Source of the DNA: Ilyomonas limi
GTDB lineage: Bacteria; Bacteroidota; Bacteroidia; Chitinophagales; Chitinophagaceae
Length of the DNA: 64,000 bases
Reading direction: 5' to 3'
NCBI RefSeq assembly: GCF_005233845.1
Contig: NZ_SZQL01000006.1
Span: 62,001-126,000 of the forward strand
This document shows positions 26,919-36,145 of this stretch, in pieces. Below the pieces are notes generated by a model. It did no database searches. It was not told the origin of the DNA and saw only the letters and a program-made list of their open reading frames with translations. A program made the translations under genes and the position numbers. Positions within the stretch are counted from its first letter, which is position 1, and each line of letters begins with the position of its first letter.

Positions 26919-28172
26919 ATGCCTTACTTATTTACATCGGAAAGTGTTTCCGAAGGTCATCCGGATAAAGTGGCCGACCAGATTTCAGATGCTTTAATTG
27001 ATCATTTTCTTGCTTTTGACCCCGATAGCAAAGTAGCCTGCGAAACCTTAGTTACTACAGGTCAGGTGGTGCTTGCCGGCGAAGTAAAAAGTAAGGCGTA
27101 CCTCGATGTGCAGGAGATTGCACGCAGTGTTATCCGCAAAATTGGCTATACCAAAAGTGAGTATATGTTCGAGGCTAATTCTTGTGGCGTATTATCTGCC
27201 ATTCATGAGCAGTCTGCTGATATTAACCAGGGTGTAGACAGGCAACAGAAGGAAGAGCAGGGCGCCGGTGACCAGGGGATGATGTTTGGCTATGCCACCA
27301 ACGAAACAGATGATTACATGCCGCTGGCGCTTGACCTTGCCCATAAATTGTTGCAGGAGCTAGCTGCTATGCGCCGCGAAAATAAAGAGATTACTTACCT
27401 GCGTCCCGATGCAAAAAGCCAGGTAACACTTGAATATGATGATAACAATCAACCCTGCCGTATAGATGCTATTGTAATCTCTACACAGCACGACGACTTT
27501 GATACGGAAGAAAAAATGCAGGAGGCCATCAAAAACGATATTATCAACATTTTAATACCGCGCGTAAAAAGCAAGTACACGAAGTTTGCAAAGCTGTTTA
27601 ATGATAATATTAAATACCATATTAATCCAACGGGCAAGTTTGTAATTGGTGGCCCTCATGGCGATACCGGACTCACCGGCCGCAAAATCATTGTGGATAC
27701 GTATGGGGGAAAGGGCGCGCATGGCGGTGGTGCTTTCAGCGGTAAAGATCCGAGCAAAGTGGATAGAAGTGCAGCGTATGCCACCCGTCATATTGCGAAA
27801 AATTTAGTGGCAGCCGGCGTTGCAGACGAAGCTTTGGTGCAGGTATCGTATGCCATTGGCGTAGCCCAGCCAATGGGCATTTACGTAAATACATTTGGTA
27901 CTGCCAAAGTAAATATGACCAATGGCGAAATAGCACAAAAAGTAAGCGAAATCTTCGACATGCGGCCTTATTTCATTGAGGAGCGTTTAAAACTCCGCAA
28001 TCCTATTTACAGCGAAACTGCCGCTTACGGACACATGGGTCGCCAGCCCGAAGTGGTTGAAAAGGAGTTTCGATCGCCCGAAGGAAAAGTAGTGAAGAAA
28101 AAAGTGGAATTGTTCACGTGGGAAAAGCTGGATTATGTAGATAAAGTGAAGAAAGCGTTTGGAATAAAATAA
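26919..28172 (+). CDS. metK: S-adenosylmethionine synthetase
   Basis: A 417-residue MetK that makes S-adenosylmethionine from methionine and ATP. Signatures: [19 protein letters not shown] (about 6-24), the [10 protein letters not shown] loop (about 124-133), and the P-loop-like [19 protein letters not shown] (about 269-287). It is full-length and cytosolic. An intrinsic terminator follows 10 bp after the stop. No SAM riboswitch is visible upstream. Confidence 0.96.
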   Translation: MPYLFTSESVSEGHPDKVADQISDALIDHFLAFDPDSKVACETLVTTGQVVLAGEVKSKAYLDVQEIARSVIRKIGYTKSEYMFEANSCGVLSAIHEQSADINQGVDRQQKEEQGAGDQGMMFGYATNETDDYMPLALDLAHKLLQELAAMRRENKEITYLRPDAKSQVTLEYDDNNQPCRIDAIVISTQHDDFDTEEKMQEAIKNDIINILIPRVKSKYTKFAKLFNDNIKYHINPTGKFVIGGPHGDTGLTGRKIIVDTYGGKGAHGGGAFSGKDPSKVDRSAAYATRHIAKNLVAAGVADEALVQVSYAIGVAQPMGIYVNTFGTAKVNMTNGEIAQKVSEIFDMRPYFIEERLKLRNPIYSETAAYGHMGRQPEVVEKEFRSPEGKVVKKKVELFTWEKLDYVDKVKKAFGIK

Positions 28173-28180
28173 AACACGAA

Positions 28181-28206
28181 AGCCCTCTGTTAAGAGGGTT
28201 TTTTAT
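28181..28206 (+). terminator. intrinsic terminator of metK
   Basis: The stem CCCTCT / AGAGGG (28183-28198) with a 4-base GTTA loop is followed by a run of T residues. It lies 10 bp after the metK stop codon. Confidence 0.85.
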
Positions 28207-28356
28207 TTGCAAATAGATTGTAATAATTTTAAGTATATTATAAAAAAAATGGTAGATTAGCTCAATTGAAAAAGCCCTTTTTATGTTTAATATTGTTGAA
28301 CAAATTACGTTATGTTGATGAAGTTTTGCAGTATATGTTACGGACTAATCAGCAAT

Positions 28357-28364
28357 TATATTTG
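28357..28364 (+). promoter_or_regulatory. putative -7 box
   Basis: TATATTTG matches TAnnTTTG, 64 bp before the 28428 start codon. No clear -33 element at the expected spacing. Confidence 0.35.
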
Positions 28365-28427
28365 TGAAATGAACTGCAGCGTTTTATAACGCTAAACATC
28401 ATATAACCAGCGGAGAAGGATTTTGCA

Positions 28428-28991
28428 ATGCACGAGATTGAACCATATTACAACTGGCGTCATTTATATACTGCCGAAGAAGATGAACGGTCGCCTTTTT
28501 ATGGGCGTAACTATAGTGAATTTGAGTTTTCCCAAACTATTTATAATTACTACATCCACCCGCAATGGGATGAGTTTGGCAGCCGTACGCTGTACATGAA
28601 AATTTTATACGCCGATTATGATTTGCATTTTGTAATTATTGAGTTGATAGGAGAGTGGAACGATGCAATAGAAAATGATATTATGACGCTAAAGCGCGAC
28701 ATCATTGACAAGCTGGAAACAGAAGGCATTACCAAATACATTTTAATAACCGAAAATGTCCTCAACTTCCACAGCGGCGATAAGGATTACTATATCGAAT
28801 GGTTTGATGAAGCAACTGATGAGAACGGCTGGATTGTAGCCCTCAATATGCCCGAAGCTACACAGCACGATTTTAGAAAACGCAAGCTCAACTATTATAT
28901 AGAACTCATGCAACTATGCAACTGGCGCGCCTACAAACCCGAAGATTTATTTACCAAAATAAACGATGAAATCAACCGGCGTTTGGATTGA
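28428..28991 (+). CDS. conserved hypothetical protein
   Basis: A 187-residue acidic, aromatic-rich soluble protein with no signal peptide and no motif that I can assign. It begins MHEIEPYYNWRHLYTAEEDE and has a central beta-alpha core (YMKILYADYDLHFVIIELIGEW, then KYILITENVLNFHSGDKDYY). It looks like a single-domain protein conserved in related bacteria. Its last 20 bp overlap the end of the convergent DUF2809 gene. Confidence 0.65.
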   Translation: MHEIEPYYNWRHLYTAEEDERSPFYGRNYSEFEFSQTIYNYYIHPQWDEFGSRTLYMKILYADYDLHFVIIELIGEWNDAIENDIMTLKRDIIDKLETEGITKYILITENVLNFHSGDKDYYIEWFDEATDENGWIVALNMPEATQHDFRKRKLNYYIELMQLCNWRAYKPEDLFTKINDEINRRLD

Positions 28992-29388
28992 TGCATTTTG
29001 TAAATAAGAATTCCAGCCCTGCGCCAATCAACCATCCAATTAAAGTTCCCACAGCATAGCACACCATGTCGCTCCACAGGAAGCCGTGCCCGAGCAATAT
29101 GCCAACCAGTGTAATATTTCTGAATTGTACTGCCCACGGCGCCTGGTACAATTGCTGAATTTCTATCAGTACACTCACCAGATAACTCAGGCAAGCTACC
29201 TTTGGTAAAGTCCATTTGATACATAACAACCTGCACCCGAAAAAGATGCAGGTGGCGGCAAGTACATCACCGCCATATTTATCAATCAAAGGTGGAAGAT
29301 ATTGCTGCTGGCAGCGCGTAGCCAATCCTGATGGAATAGTAATAATTATTAAAACAGCATACAGCCAGCGCTTGTTGCGTACAGTCAT
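28972..29388 (-). CDS. DUF2809 family membrane protein
   Basis: A 138-residue protein with about four hydrophobic helices. The N-terminal PSGLATRCQQQYLPPLIDKYGGDVLAATCIFFGCR is the DUF2809 signature, and the segment SVLIEIQQLYQAPW follows as expected. Function unknown; probably an inner membrane protein. It overlaps the convergent hypothetical gene by 20 bp and lies 7 bp after the TIM-barrel gene, with which it is probably co-transcribed. Confidence 0.82.
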   Translation of the reverse strand: MTVRNKRWLYAVLIIITIPSGLATRCQQQYLPPLIDKYGGDVLAATCIFFGCRLLCIKWTLPKVACLSYLVSVLIEIQQLYQAPWAVQFRNITLVGILLGHGFLWSDMVCYAVGTLIGWLIGAGLEFLFTKCINPNAG

Positions 29389-29395
29389 TTTTTAC

Positions 29396-30313
29396 TTAGG
29401 CTTGCAAAAAATCGTCACATTCGCGGTACGCCTGTATCAATCGCTGCTCGCCTTCCTTACCCGGCTTAGAAATACCATGTTCCATACCCAGCACGCCCTT
29501 GTAGCCTTTGCTGTGTATGAATTTGAACACATTTTTATAATTGATCTCGCCCGTTGTTGGCTCTTTTCTGCCCGGATTATCGCCTATTTGTATATACGCA
29601 ATTTCGTCCCATGCATCATTCATGCGGTTGATGATGTTACCATCGTTTTTTTGCATATGATAGATATCGAACAATATTTTGCATGAAGGACTGTCTACGG
29701 CTTTACATATTTCATATGTCTGGTCGGAGGAGCGCAGGAACAAATCGGGCGTATCGCTTAATGCCTCAAGTACCATTACTAAATTATTCGGCTCCAATAT
29801 TTCGGCGCCGCGGCGCAAAGCAGTAATTACATTAGCTGTTTGCAGGCCTATAGACAAATGACGTTCAAAATCTCCGGGCACCACCGTTACCCATTTGGCA
29901 TTTACACGCTTGGCAACTTCCACTGCCTGGCGGCAACCTTTCAAAAAAATATCTACATATTCCGGCTTGCCTGTGGCCAGCGAGTTGGCGCCGTTACCAC
30001 CTTTATCCACCACAAATACGCCCATCGTCATGCCCAGCTTAGCCATTTTTTCGCCAATTTTTGTTTGCTCATCCACTGGCCGGCCAACCATGCCATTGTC
30101 TTCCAGGGAGCGAAAGCCATTGTCGTAAGCAAATTGTATCTGGTCGAGAAAATTCTTACCGGCGCTGTTGGCAAACATACCATCGTGAAAGGCATAATCT
30201 AAGTTGAATGTATTTCCCGCAGCGGGCTTATTTGCAGCAGCTTTGAGGCTGGAAGCAGCGATAACGGAAGCACCTGCTAAAAAAGATTGTTGCACAAATT
30301 TTCGGCGTTGCAT
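29396..30313 (-). CDS. exported sugar phosphate isomerase/epimerase (TIM barrel)
   Basis: A 305-residue xylose-isomerase-like TIM-barrel protein similar to hydroxypyruvate isomerase. The N-terminus MQRRKFVQQSFLAGASVIAAS is a Tat-type signal (RRKF followed by a hydrophobic stretch and an Ala-rich cleavage region), so it is exported folded. Probable metal-site residues appear in MVLEALSD, KILFDIYHMQ, IQIGDNPGRKEPTTGEINY and GMEHGIS. The enzyme probably isomerises or epimerises a sugar or keto-acid in the periplasm; substrate unknown. It is divergent from the dipeptide epimerase gene. Confidence 0.8.
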   Translation of the reverse strand: MQRRKFVQQSFLAGASVIAASSLKAAANKPAAGNTFNLDYAFHDGMFANSAGKNFLDQIQFAYDNGFRSLEDNGMVGRPVDEQTKIGEKMAKLGMTMGVFVVDKGGNGANSLATGKPEYVDIFLKGCRQAVEVAKRVNAKWVTVVPGDFERHLSIGLQTANVITALRRGAEILEPNNLVMVLEALSDTPDLFLRSSDQTYEICKAVDSPSCKILFDIYHMQKNDGNIINRMNDAWDEIAYIQIGDNPGRKEPTTGEINYKNVFKFIHSKGYKGVLGMEHGISKPGKEGEQRLIQAYRECDDFLQA

Positions 30314-30583
30314 AGTTAGATATTTGAGCGACTAATATAAACACTTTTCTATTTGGTGGCACGCGGAAGTTGGTACAGGATAATAATAAGTGTAAATAAG
30401 ATAATCCAAATATTTTATTTGCTATTGTTATTCATATTTATCTAAGCTAAAAACTGTAATATATAAAAACAGTAATACATGCCTGAATGAAATGCGGCAG
30501 GTATCAGCATATCCAGATAACCGTTCGTTTCCAAAAGCACAGCTTACCTTTAAAAACTGTTTTACTTTGCACATCCATTTGTT

Positions 30584-31597
30584 ATGAAATTATTTTATAA
30601 AGCACTGGAACTGCCATTTCAATACCCTTTTACTATTTCTGGGGGACGTACCAAAACGCATCAGCCTACCTTACTGGTGGCTTTGCAACTGGGCAGTTTG
30701 ATTGGCTATGGCGAGGCACCTGCCATTACTTATTACAACGTTACTGTTGAAGAAATGATAACAGTGATTGAACGCAAGAAAAAGATGATAGAACAATTTG
30801 CTTTGACCGAAGCAGAACGTTACTGGCATTATCTGCATCACCTGTTGCCGCAACATCCTTTTCTGGTGTGTGCGCTGGATATTGCGTGTTGGGATCTGAT
30901 GGGTAAAATGAACAATAAGCCACTGTATAAACTGTGGAATACCGAATGGAAAAATACACCCTTATGCGATTATACGATTGGTATTGATACAGTAGATAAC
31001 ATGGTGGCTAAAATGAAAGCAAAACCATGGCCGATTTATAAAATAAAGCTGGGAACACCGGATGATATCACCATCATCAAAGCTTTGCGCGGGCATACGG
31101 ATGCTGTTTTTCGGGTGGATGCAAATGCCGGTTGGACACTCGAAGAAGCAATGGAAAAAATACCGCAGTTGCAATCGTTAGGAGTAGAGTTTATTGAGCA
31201 GCCATTGGCAAAAGATAATTGGGAAGGCATGGCAGTTCTATACAAAGCATCTCCGCTGCCGCTGATTGCTGATGAAAGCTGTGTATTTGAAAAAGATGTT
31301 GCAAAATGTGTGAATCATTTTCATGGTATTAATATAAAACTGACCAAATGCAGCGGACTTACACCCGCATTGCGCATGATAAAAGAAGCACGTTCGCTGA
31401 ACCTCCGGGTAATGATGGGCAGCATGAATGAAAGTACTGTTGGCTCGGCTGCCATTGCGCAATGTTTACCACAGCTGGACTACGTAGATATGGATGGACC
31501 ATTGCTGCTGGCAGAAGATATTGCAACCGGCATTCATTACGATTTTGGAAAAGTAACCATTAATAACAAGCCGGGTTTGGGGATAGAATTGAAATAA
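30584..31597 (+). CDS. dipeptide epimerase (enolase superfamily)
   Basis: A 337-residue member of the muconate-lactonizing subgroup of the enolase superfamily, similar to L-Ala-D/L-Glu epimerase used in peptidoglycan peptide recycling. The catalytic K-x-K is Lys153 and Lys155 (YKIKLG); metal ligands are Asp179 (RVDANAGW), Glu205 (IEQPL) and Asp230 (ADES); the second catalytic lysine lies in IKLTKCSG (252-255). Length and motif order fit. Exact dipeptide specificity cannot be told from sequence. It stands alone, with repeat-rich DNA downstream. Confidence 0.85.
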   Translation: MKLFYKALELPFQYPFTISGGRTKTHQPTLLVALQLGSLIGYGEAPAITYYNVTVEEMITVIERKKKMIEQFALTEAERYWHYLHHLLPQHPFLVCALDIACWDLMGKMNNKPLYKLWNTEWKNTPLCDYTIGIDTVDNMVAKMKAKPWPIYKIKLGTPDDITIIKALRGHTDAVFRVDANAGWTLEEAMEKIPQLQSLGVEFIEQPLAKDNWEGMAVLYKASPLPLIADESCVFEKDVAKCVNHFHGINIKLTKCSGLTPALRMIKEARSLNLRVMMGSMNESTVGSAAIAQCLPQLDYVDMDGPLLLAEDIATGIHYDFGKVTINNKPGLGIELK

Positions 31598-31603
31598 ATG
31601 TTG

Positions 31604-31674
31604 CTCACAGATGGCACAGATGAGCGAAGATGTTTTTAGCAATTTTATACGTATTTATCTGTGTTATCTGTGAG
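31604..31674. repeat. 18-bp inverted repeat downstream of the epimerase gene
   Basis: The arms at 31604-31621 (CTCACAGATGGCACAGAT) and 31657-31674 are complementary at 16 of 18 positions. The rest of the 31598-32113 gap holds no gene that I can support. The arms could also form a weak terminator. Confidence 0.55.
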
Positions 31675-32066
31675 ACAACTATTTTGCTGGTGTGTTATTC
31701 AATAAATATCAAACTACTCCGCATATACCAAATAATCATTCCAGCTTTAATTCAGCAAGAGCTAAGCTATGTACGGGTTTTAGAGGAAAATATTAAGGTC
31801 TTTTTTAGTTTTTTATTGAAATGATAATGAAGTTTACCTATCCGTTTTGGAGGTATGCTCTTGTGTATGGGTAAAGATTTGAAGAATAGTGTAATACTAA
31901 TAAAAAGACGGGTTTTTGATGGAATGGTGTAGTTGGAACTTTTTCGGTCGTTTCCAGGAAAGTAGCGTCCATCCGGGCAAGCATCAGCTCAATGTCATTA
32001 AGTTGAGGACAAATCAGGAAATAACGCAATATCGAAGACAATGTACCATCCAGCGGAAATAACTGC

Positions 32067-32074
32067 TACATTTG
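32067..32074 (+). promoter_or_regulatory. putative -7 box upstream of the DinB gene
   Basis: TACATTTG matches TAnnTTTG, 40 bp before the ATG of the DinB-family gene. No clear -33 box. Confidence 0.4.
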
Positions 32075-32113
32075 AACACACTGTTGAAGACATGAATAAC
32101 CAAACCAAATAAT

Positions 32114-32605
32114 ATGCTCAATCAAGCTTTCATTGCAGAACTAAAACACGAAGCTGCATCTACAAAAAGAATTTTAGAAAGAGTTTCCGAAGGCAAATTT
32201 GACTGGAAGCCGCATGAAAAATCAATGACGCTGGGCCGGCTGGCTTCGCATGTGGCCGAATTGCCTGGTTTTTTAAATTCCATTTTAACAATGGATGAAG
32301 TTGATTTTGCCAAGGGACATTATAAACCTTCGCATGCCAAAACACCGGAAGAACTAATGAACGTTTTTCAACAAAAATTAGATGAAGTTGTACAGACGCT
32401 GCAAAATACAAGCGATGAAAAAATGCATGCGAATTTTACATTGCGTAGGGGCGATCATGTCATTGCAACAGTTCCCCGTATGGTTGCGGTTCGTTCAATG
32501 GCGTTGAATCATCTCATTCATCACCGCGGACAAATAGCCGTTTACCTTCGCCTGCTCGATGTTCCGGTTCCGGGCTTGTATGGTCCAAGTGCAGATGAAA
32601 TGTAA
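32114..32605 (+). CDS. DinB family protein
   Basis: A 163-residue four-helix-bundle protein of the DinB/YfiT-like superfamily. Conserved elements: FDWKPHEKSMTLGRLASHVAELP, with the first metal-binding histidine, and MALNHLIHHRGQIAVYLRLL, with the other two. Members are metal-dependent, some being thiol transferases; the substrate here is unknown. The C-terminal VPVPGLYGPSADEM is typical. It stands alone upstream of the insertion sequence. Confidence 0.85.
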   Translation: MLNQAFIAELKHEAASTKRILERVSEGKFDWKPHEKSMTLGRLASHVAELPGFLNSILTMDEVDFAKGHYKPSHAKTPEELMNVFQQKLDEVVQTLQNTSDEKMHANFTLRRGDHVIATVPRMVAVRSMALNHLIHHRGQIAVYLRLLDVPVPGLYGPSADEM

Positions 32606-33027
32606 ATCTTTCTTTTCTGATGGGTATCCACCCCTGTGTCTAACTATCTAAAGCCATCTTCCGTGGCATTCCATAAATAACTTAATCACAATAAAAAAGG
32701 AACAATCATCAAATAACAATTGCTTTTGATAATTAGCATATTTACAATTTTTAGTTGATGCTGATGTATTGCCTCCCGCCCCGGTTCGTGAATATACAAG
32801 CCGGGCGCCGGTAACTTTTGAGCGTATATTTTACTGCTGTTTGTTGTAATACTACAGTGTCAAATAAGGTTATAGACTTCCGGGTAAAATCGAACGAAAT
32901 GGAATGCTTTGGTGAGTTGGGAAAGCAGTAAACTGTCTTTGATGCTGTATGCATCAGCCATAAAGGGAAGTTACAAACTACTGCAAAATGCGGCGAAGTT
33001 GGAAAGTAAGGTAGAACTCGCCGCTCT

Positions 33028-34517
33028 GGTTCGTGTTTTCACCATAGCCGTCAGGATAAGAAGTGGGAAGAAGTATATATTTGGGTTTATGAGAGTAGAG
33101 GAAGCAGTGCAGATAGATTTGAGTAAGCTCAATGTTTTACAACAATTTAGTTCTTTTTTTAAGGGTGGGCAGATAGAGCAGATAGCCAGGCAAAGCGGCT
33201 TTATTGTACGCAATAGTTCGCGCTTAAGCGGAGCTGCCTTTCTGGAGATGATGGTGCAGCATATTGCTCCTGGCAGGGAATGGCGCCTCTCTGATCAGTG
33301 TGACTACCTGCGAGAGCATCATGGTATAGAGCTGACCAAACAATCGCTGGATGAACGCTACCACTGCTTTAGTGTAGCGTTTCTCAAAAGCTGCTATCAG
33401 GCAGTGGTGGCACAGGCATTCACCAGTACGGTGCAGCAGGGCTTCACTACTGATTTTGAGGGTATCTATCTGAGTGACAGCACTTCTTTTCAACTGCCGG
33501 CACATCTGTCAGCCTTCTACCAAAGCAATGGTGGCTCTACCAGCGGAGCTTCGGTAAAGATTCACCAGACCATAGAACTGCTCAGCTTTCAGGTGCGTGA
33601 TTTTTCCATCACCAGCGGAAAGGATAATGATGGCGACTACTGGAAAAATAAAGGCTTTAGTTTAGGGAAGAACAACCTGTGGATAGCAGACCTTGGCTAT
33701 TTCAGTTGGAACACCCTTAGGGAGATAGCACAGAGTGAGAACTATTTTCTGTGTCGTTATAAGACCGGCACTACTGTTTATATCCGGAACAAAGAAGGTA
33801 ATTACCAGCCTTTAGACATAACAGCCTGTCTAAAATCCCACTGTTATTCACACAGCAGCGGTATACAATCCATAGAGGTGTACTTTGGTAAGGAGAAGAT
33901 TAAAGCGAGACTGCTGTTTGAGCAGGTGCCCGAAGAGGTCAGACAGCAACGGTTGGAGCGCTGCCGTAAAGCGCATGCGAACATTAGCAAAAAGGGCAAG
34001 CAATGGCAGATCAGTGCGCTCAAGGAGTTCCTGTGTGGCTATAATCTGTATCTGACCAATGCAGCAGCGGACAAACTACCGGATGAAGGGGTACTGTTAG
34101 TCTACAGTCTGCGCTGGCAGATAGAGCTATTGTTTAAGATTGGGAAGTCTTTGTTGATGATAGACCATACCAAAGGCATGAATATCTTTCGCTTTGAATG
34201 CTTTTTATATGGGCGGCTTATCTTTATTCTGTTGAGTACAGAGTTGCTTTCTCTTATTCGCAGCACACTGCAGGATGCTGCCGTAGAGGTGGAAATCAGT
34301 GAGTGGAAAACCATGAAACTGATTAAAAAAAATGCCGCTCCCTGCTGAATGCTTTTATTAACAACAAACGTAAGTTCATCCAACTAATGCAGCAACTCAT
34401 TAAACACGTAATTAGAACATGCAAAAAGGAAAAACGAAAGAAAAAGGGAAAGCTTAAACCTTCCCCTTATCAAATCTATCAACTATTAACCTGACGGCTA
34501 TGGTGAAGACACGAACC
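33028..34517 (+). mobile_element. IS4-family insertion sequence
   Basis: A 1,490-bp element bounded by 28-bp inverted repeats at 33028-33055 and 34490-34517 that agree at 27 of 28 positions (left end starts GGTTCGTGTTTTCACC). It encloses one transposase gene. I see no clear target-site duplication outside the ends. A second copy of the outer part of the right end (GTGAAGACACGAACC) occurs just outside, at 34545-34559, within a hairpin. The 410 bp before the element, from 32618, hold no gene that I can support. Confidence 0.8.
33089..34348 (+). CDS. IS4-family DDE transposase, frame ends early
   Basis: A 419-residue IS4-type transposase. The start at 33089 (MRVEEAVQIDL) is the first one inside the terminal repeats; longer frames begin outside the element. 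DDE residues: the first Asp in YLSDSTSFQLP, the second in WIADLGYFSWNTL, and the Glu in YSLRWQIELLFKIGK, which exactly fits the IS4 signature Y-(2)-R-(3)-E-(6)-K. The frame stops at 34348 just after an A8 run (34325-34332). In the -1 frame a further 53 lysine-rich codons run to a stop at 34494, inside the right repeat. Either a one-base deletion truncated the protein or ribosomes slip on the sequence A AAA AAT. Confidence 0.85.
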   Translation: MRVEEAVQIDLSKLNVLQQFSSFFKGGQIEQIARQSGFIVRNSSRLSGAAFLEMMVQHIAPGREWRLSDQCDYLREHHGIELTKQSLDERYHCFSVAFLKSCYQAVVAQAFTSTVQQGFTTDFEGIYLSDSTSFQLPAHLSAFYQSNGGSTSGASVKIHQTIELLSFQVRDFSITSGKDNDGDYWKNKGFSLGKNNLWIADLGYFSWNTLREIAQSENYFLCRYKTGTTVYIRNKEGNYQPLDITACLKSHCYSHSSGIQSIEVYFGKEKIKARLLFEQVPEEVRQQRLERCRKAHANISKKGKQWQISALKEFLCGYNLYLTNAAADKLPDEGVLLVYSLRWQIELLFKIGKSLLMIDHTKGMNIFRFECFLYGRLIFILLSTELLSLIRSTLQDAAVEVEISEWKTMKLIKKNAAPC

Positions 34518-34539
34518 TTTGTTTTTGGTTTATTATTCT

Positions 34540-34593
34540 GGCTCGTGAAGACACGAACCAGGGCAGACGCTGTTGGCGAAGAACACCAACAGC
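34540..34593. repeat. tandem hairpins next to the IS right end
   Basis: Hairpin one is 34540-34559 (GGCTCGTG, loop AAGA, CACGAACC; 7 of 8 pairs) and hairpin two is 34569-34593 (GCTGTTGGCG, loop AAGAA, CACCAACAGC). The design matches the element at 19584-19634. Confidence 0.65.
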
Positions 34594-34612
34594 GGCAGAG
34601 CATCAAAGTCTT

Positions 34613-35458
34613 TTACTTATCCATCAATTTCATCATTGCTTTATGCAGCGATGTATTCTCATCAACCAGTGCATCTAAAATAGAGTAATGATTAAGCCCA
34701 CCTAATTCTACCAGTTGAACAGGTGTTTTAGTCTTCCAGTAGTTATATAACTCCCTGCTCTGGTCTTTAAATTCATCTGTTTCTGCCCCTCCTATGGCAA
34801 CCAACAACGGGCAGGTTTGAACAGCCTGTAAGTTAAACGGACTATTTCTTATTGCTGTCCCTTTATCCATTCCTAAACCTGCATTTACATACGAAAGCTG
34901 TAGAGGTATTAAATTGTACAAGCCGCTGAGCAGGCACATGCCTTTGATAAAAGGCGCTATTTCAACACCCGATTCTTTGCTCATCAACATGGTTGCCAGA
35001 TGTGCGCCGGCACTATGACCTGCAATATATACCTGCTGTGGATCTGCATTGTAATCAACGAGATGTTGTTGAAGCCACCGCACCGCTTTTCGGCAGGAGG
35101 CAACTATGTCGTCCATGGCTGCGGCAGGAGCAAGCGGGTAATTGACGACTATTGTTGTAATGTCGTACGGCAGGAAAGCTGCTGCAACAAAATGAAATGT
35201 AGTCTTATCAAACAGTTGCCAGTAACCGCCATGAATAAAGATCAGCACTTTTGAGCCCTGTTTGCCGGAAGGAAAAATATCCAGGCATTCTCCCGGATGA
35301 TCTCCATATCGGATGTCTTTTATATAGGAATGTTTTTGTCTTGCCGCTTCACTCCATGTATCCCAGCGTTCAATATAGGTGGCAAAATCAGGTACATGCA
35401 ACCGGTTGTTGTATTGGTTATCCAGTTCCTGCTGAGTGTATTGCTTATAGATGATCAT
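34613..35458 (-). CDS. alpha/beta hydrolase, kynurenine formamidase-like
   Basis: A 281-residue alpha/beta hydrolase. The oxyanion motif HGGYW (about 75-79) is typical of arylformamidases of the yeast Bna7/KynB-like type, which convert N-formylkynurenine to kynurenine; the nucleophile is the Ser in GHSAGAH, and a C-terminal His lies in GGLNHYSILD. No other kynurenine-pathway gene is nearby, so another small ester or amide is equally possible. No signal peptide. The gene ends 19 bp from the hairpin element next to the IS. Confidence 0.75.
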   Translation of the reverse strand: MIIYKQYTQQELDNQYNNRLHVPDFATYIERWDTWSEAARQKHSYIKDIRYGDHPGECLDIFPSGKQGSKVLIFIHGGYWQLFDKTTFHFVAAAFLPYDITTIVVNYPLAPAAAMDDIVASCRKAVRWLQQHLVDYNADPQQVYIAGHSAGAHLATMLMSKESGVEIAPFIKGMCLLSGLYNLIPLQLSYVNAGLGMDKGTAIRNSPFNLQAVQTCPLLVAIGGAETDEFKDQSRELYNYWKTKTPVQLVELGGLNHYSILDALVDENTSLHKAMMKLMDK

Positions 35459-35584
35459 TGAAAAAATGAAGTGGATTAACTGTTTGCCAGCGCTTCTTAT
35501 TGGTTACCAATTACTGGTTGCCAGTTCCCCATTTGTCGAAATTGTTCAGGTTGTCTCAACTCATTGAAGTAACTCAATTCCCAT

Positions 35585-36145
35585 TTAACCCTGCATGCAG
35601 TTAAAAACCAATGTATAAAATTCAGGGTGCGATTGCCATGTTTTCCCGGTAACTATTTTGCCATCCTGCACTGCCTGGTCGGGTGATACATATATGCCGC
35701 CGCAACTCTCCACTTCAAATTTTACATGTTCATAGCAAGCGATCTTTTTATTATTTACCAAGCCTGCCGTTACCAGTATCTGCACACCATGACAAATAGC
35801 AAAGATGTATTTATTGTTGCCCGCAAATTCCTTTACAATTTGTATAACCCTTGCATCGTTACGCAGGTATTCGGGAGCCCTGCCGCCGGGTATTAGTAAG
35901 GCTTTATAGTCGGCAGTTTTTACTTCGTCGAAAGAAATCTCAGACTCAACAAGATAGCCTTTTCTCTCTACATACGTATCCCAGCCAGGTTCAAAATCAT
36001 GTATCACGAGGTTCATTCTTTTTACTGCCGGTGCCGCTATTACAGGAACAAAATTGGCTTCCCTAAACCGGTGCGATGCATATAAAATTTCAAAGCTTTC
36101 ACCTGCATCCCCGGTGATGATGAGTATTTTCTTTGCTGTTGACAT
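35585..36145 (-). CDS. DJ-1/PfpI family protein
   Basis: A 186-residue class I glutamine-amidotransferase-like protein of the DJ-1/PfpI group. The nucleophile Cys118 lies in the elbow FAICHGVQILV, and Glu16 in TGDAGESFEI is the conserved partner acid. Roles in the family include stress-protective deglycase or hydratase and intracellular protease; the exact activity is not evident. Cytosolic. It lies 126 bp from the formamidase-like gene on the same strand. Confidence 0.85.
   Translation of the reverse strand: MSTAKKILIITGDAGESFEILYASHRFREANFVPVIAAPAVKRMNLVIHDFEPGWDTYVERKGYLVESEISFDEVKTADYKALLIPGGRAPEYLRNDARVIQIVKEFAGNNKYIFAICHGVQILVTAGLVNNKKIACYEHVKFEVESCGGIYVSPDQAVQDGKIVTGKTWQSHPEFYTLVFNCMQG

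Noticed and set aside
31838-32041. Minus-strand ORF of 67 codons upstream of the DinB gene
   Set aside because: It overlaps the region carrying a good -7 box for the DinB gene, and shows no domain.
32751-32954. Minus-strand ORF of 67 codons left of the IS
   Set aside because: No recognisable family and atypical composition; possible remnant, but nothing supports it.
32909-33088. Extended N-terminus of the transposase from a TTG codon
   Set aside because: The extension crosses the left terminal repeat of the IS, so the real start must lie inside the element.
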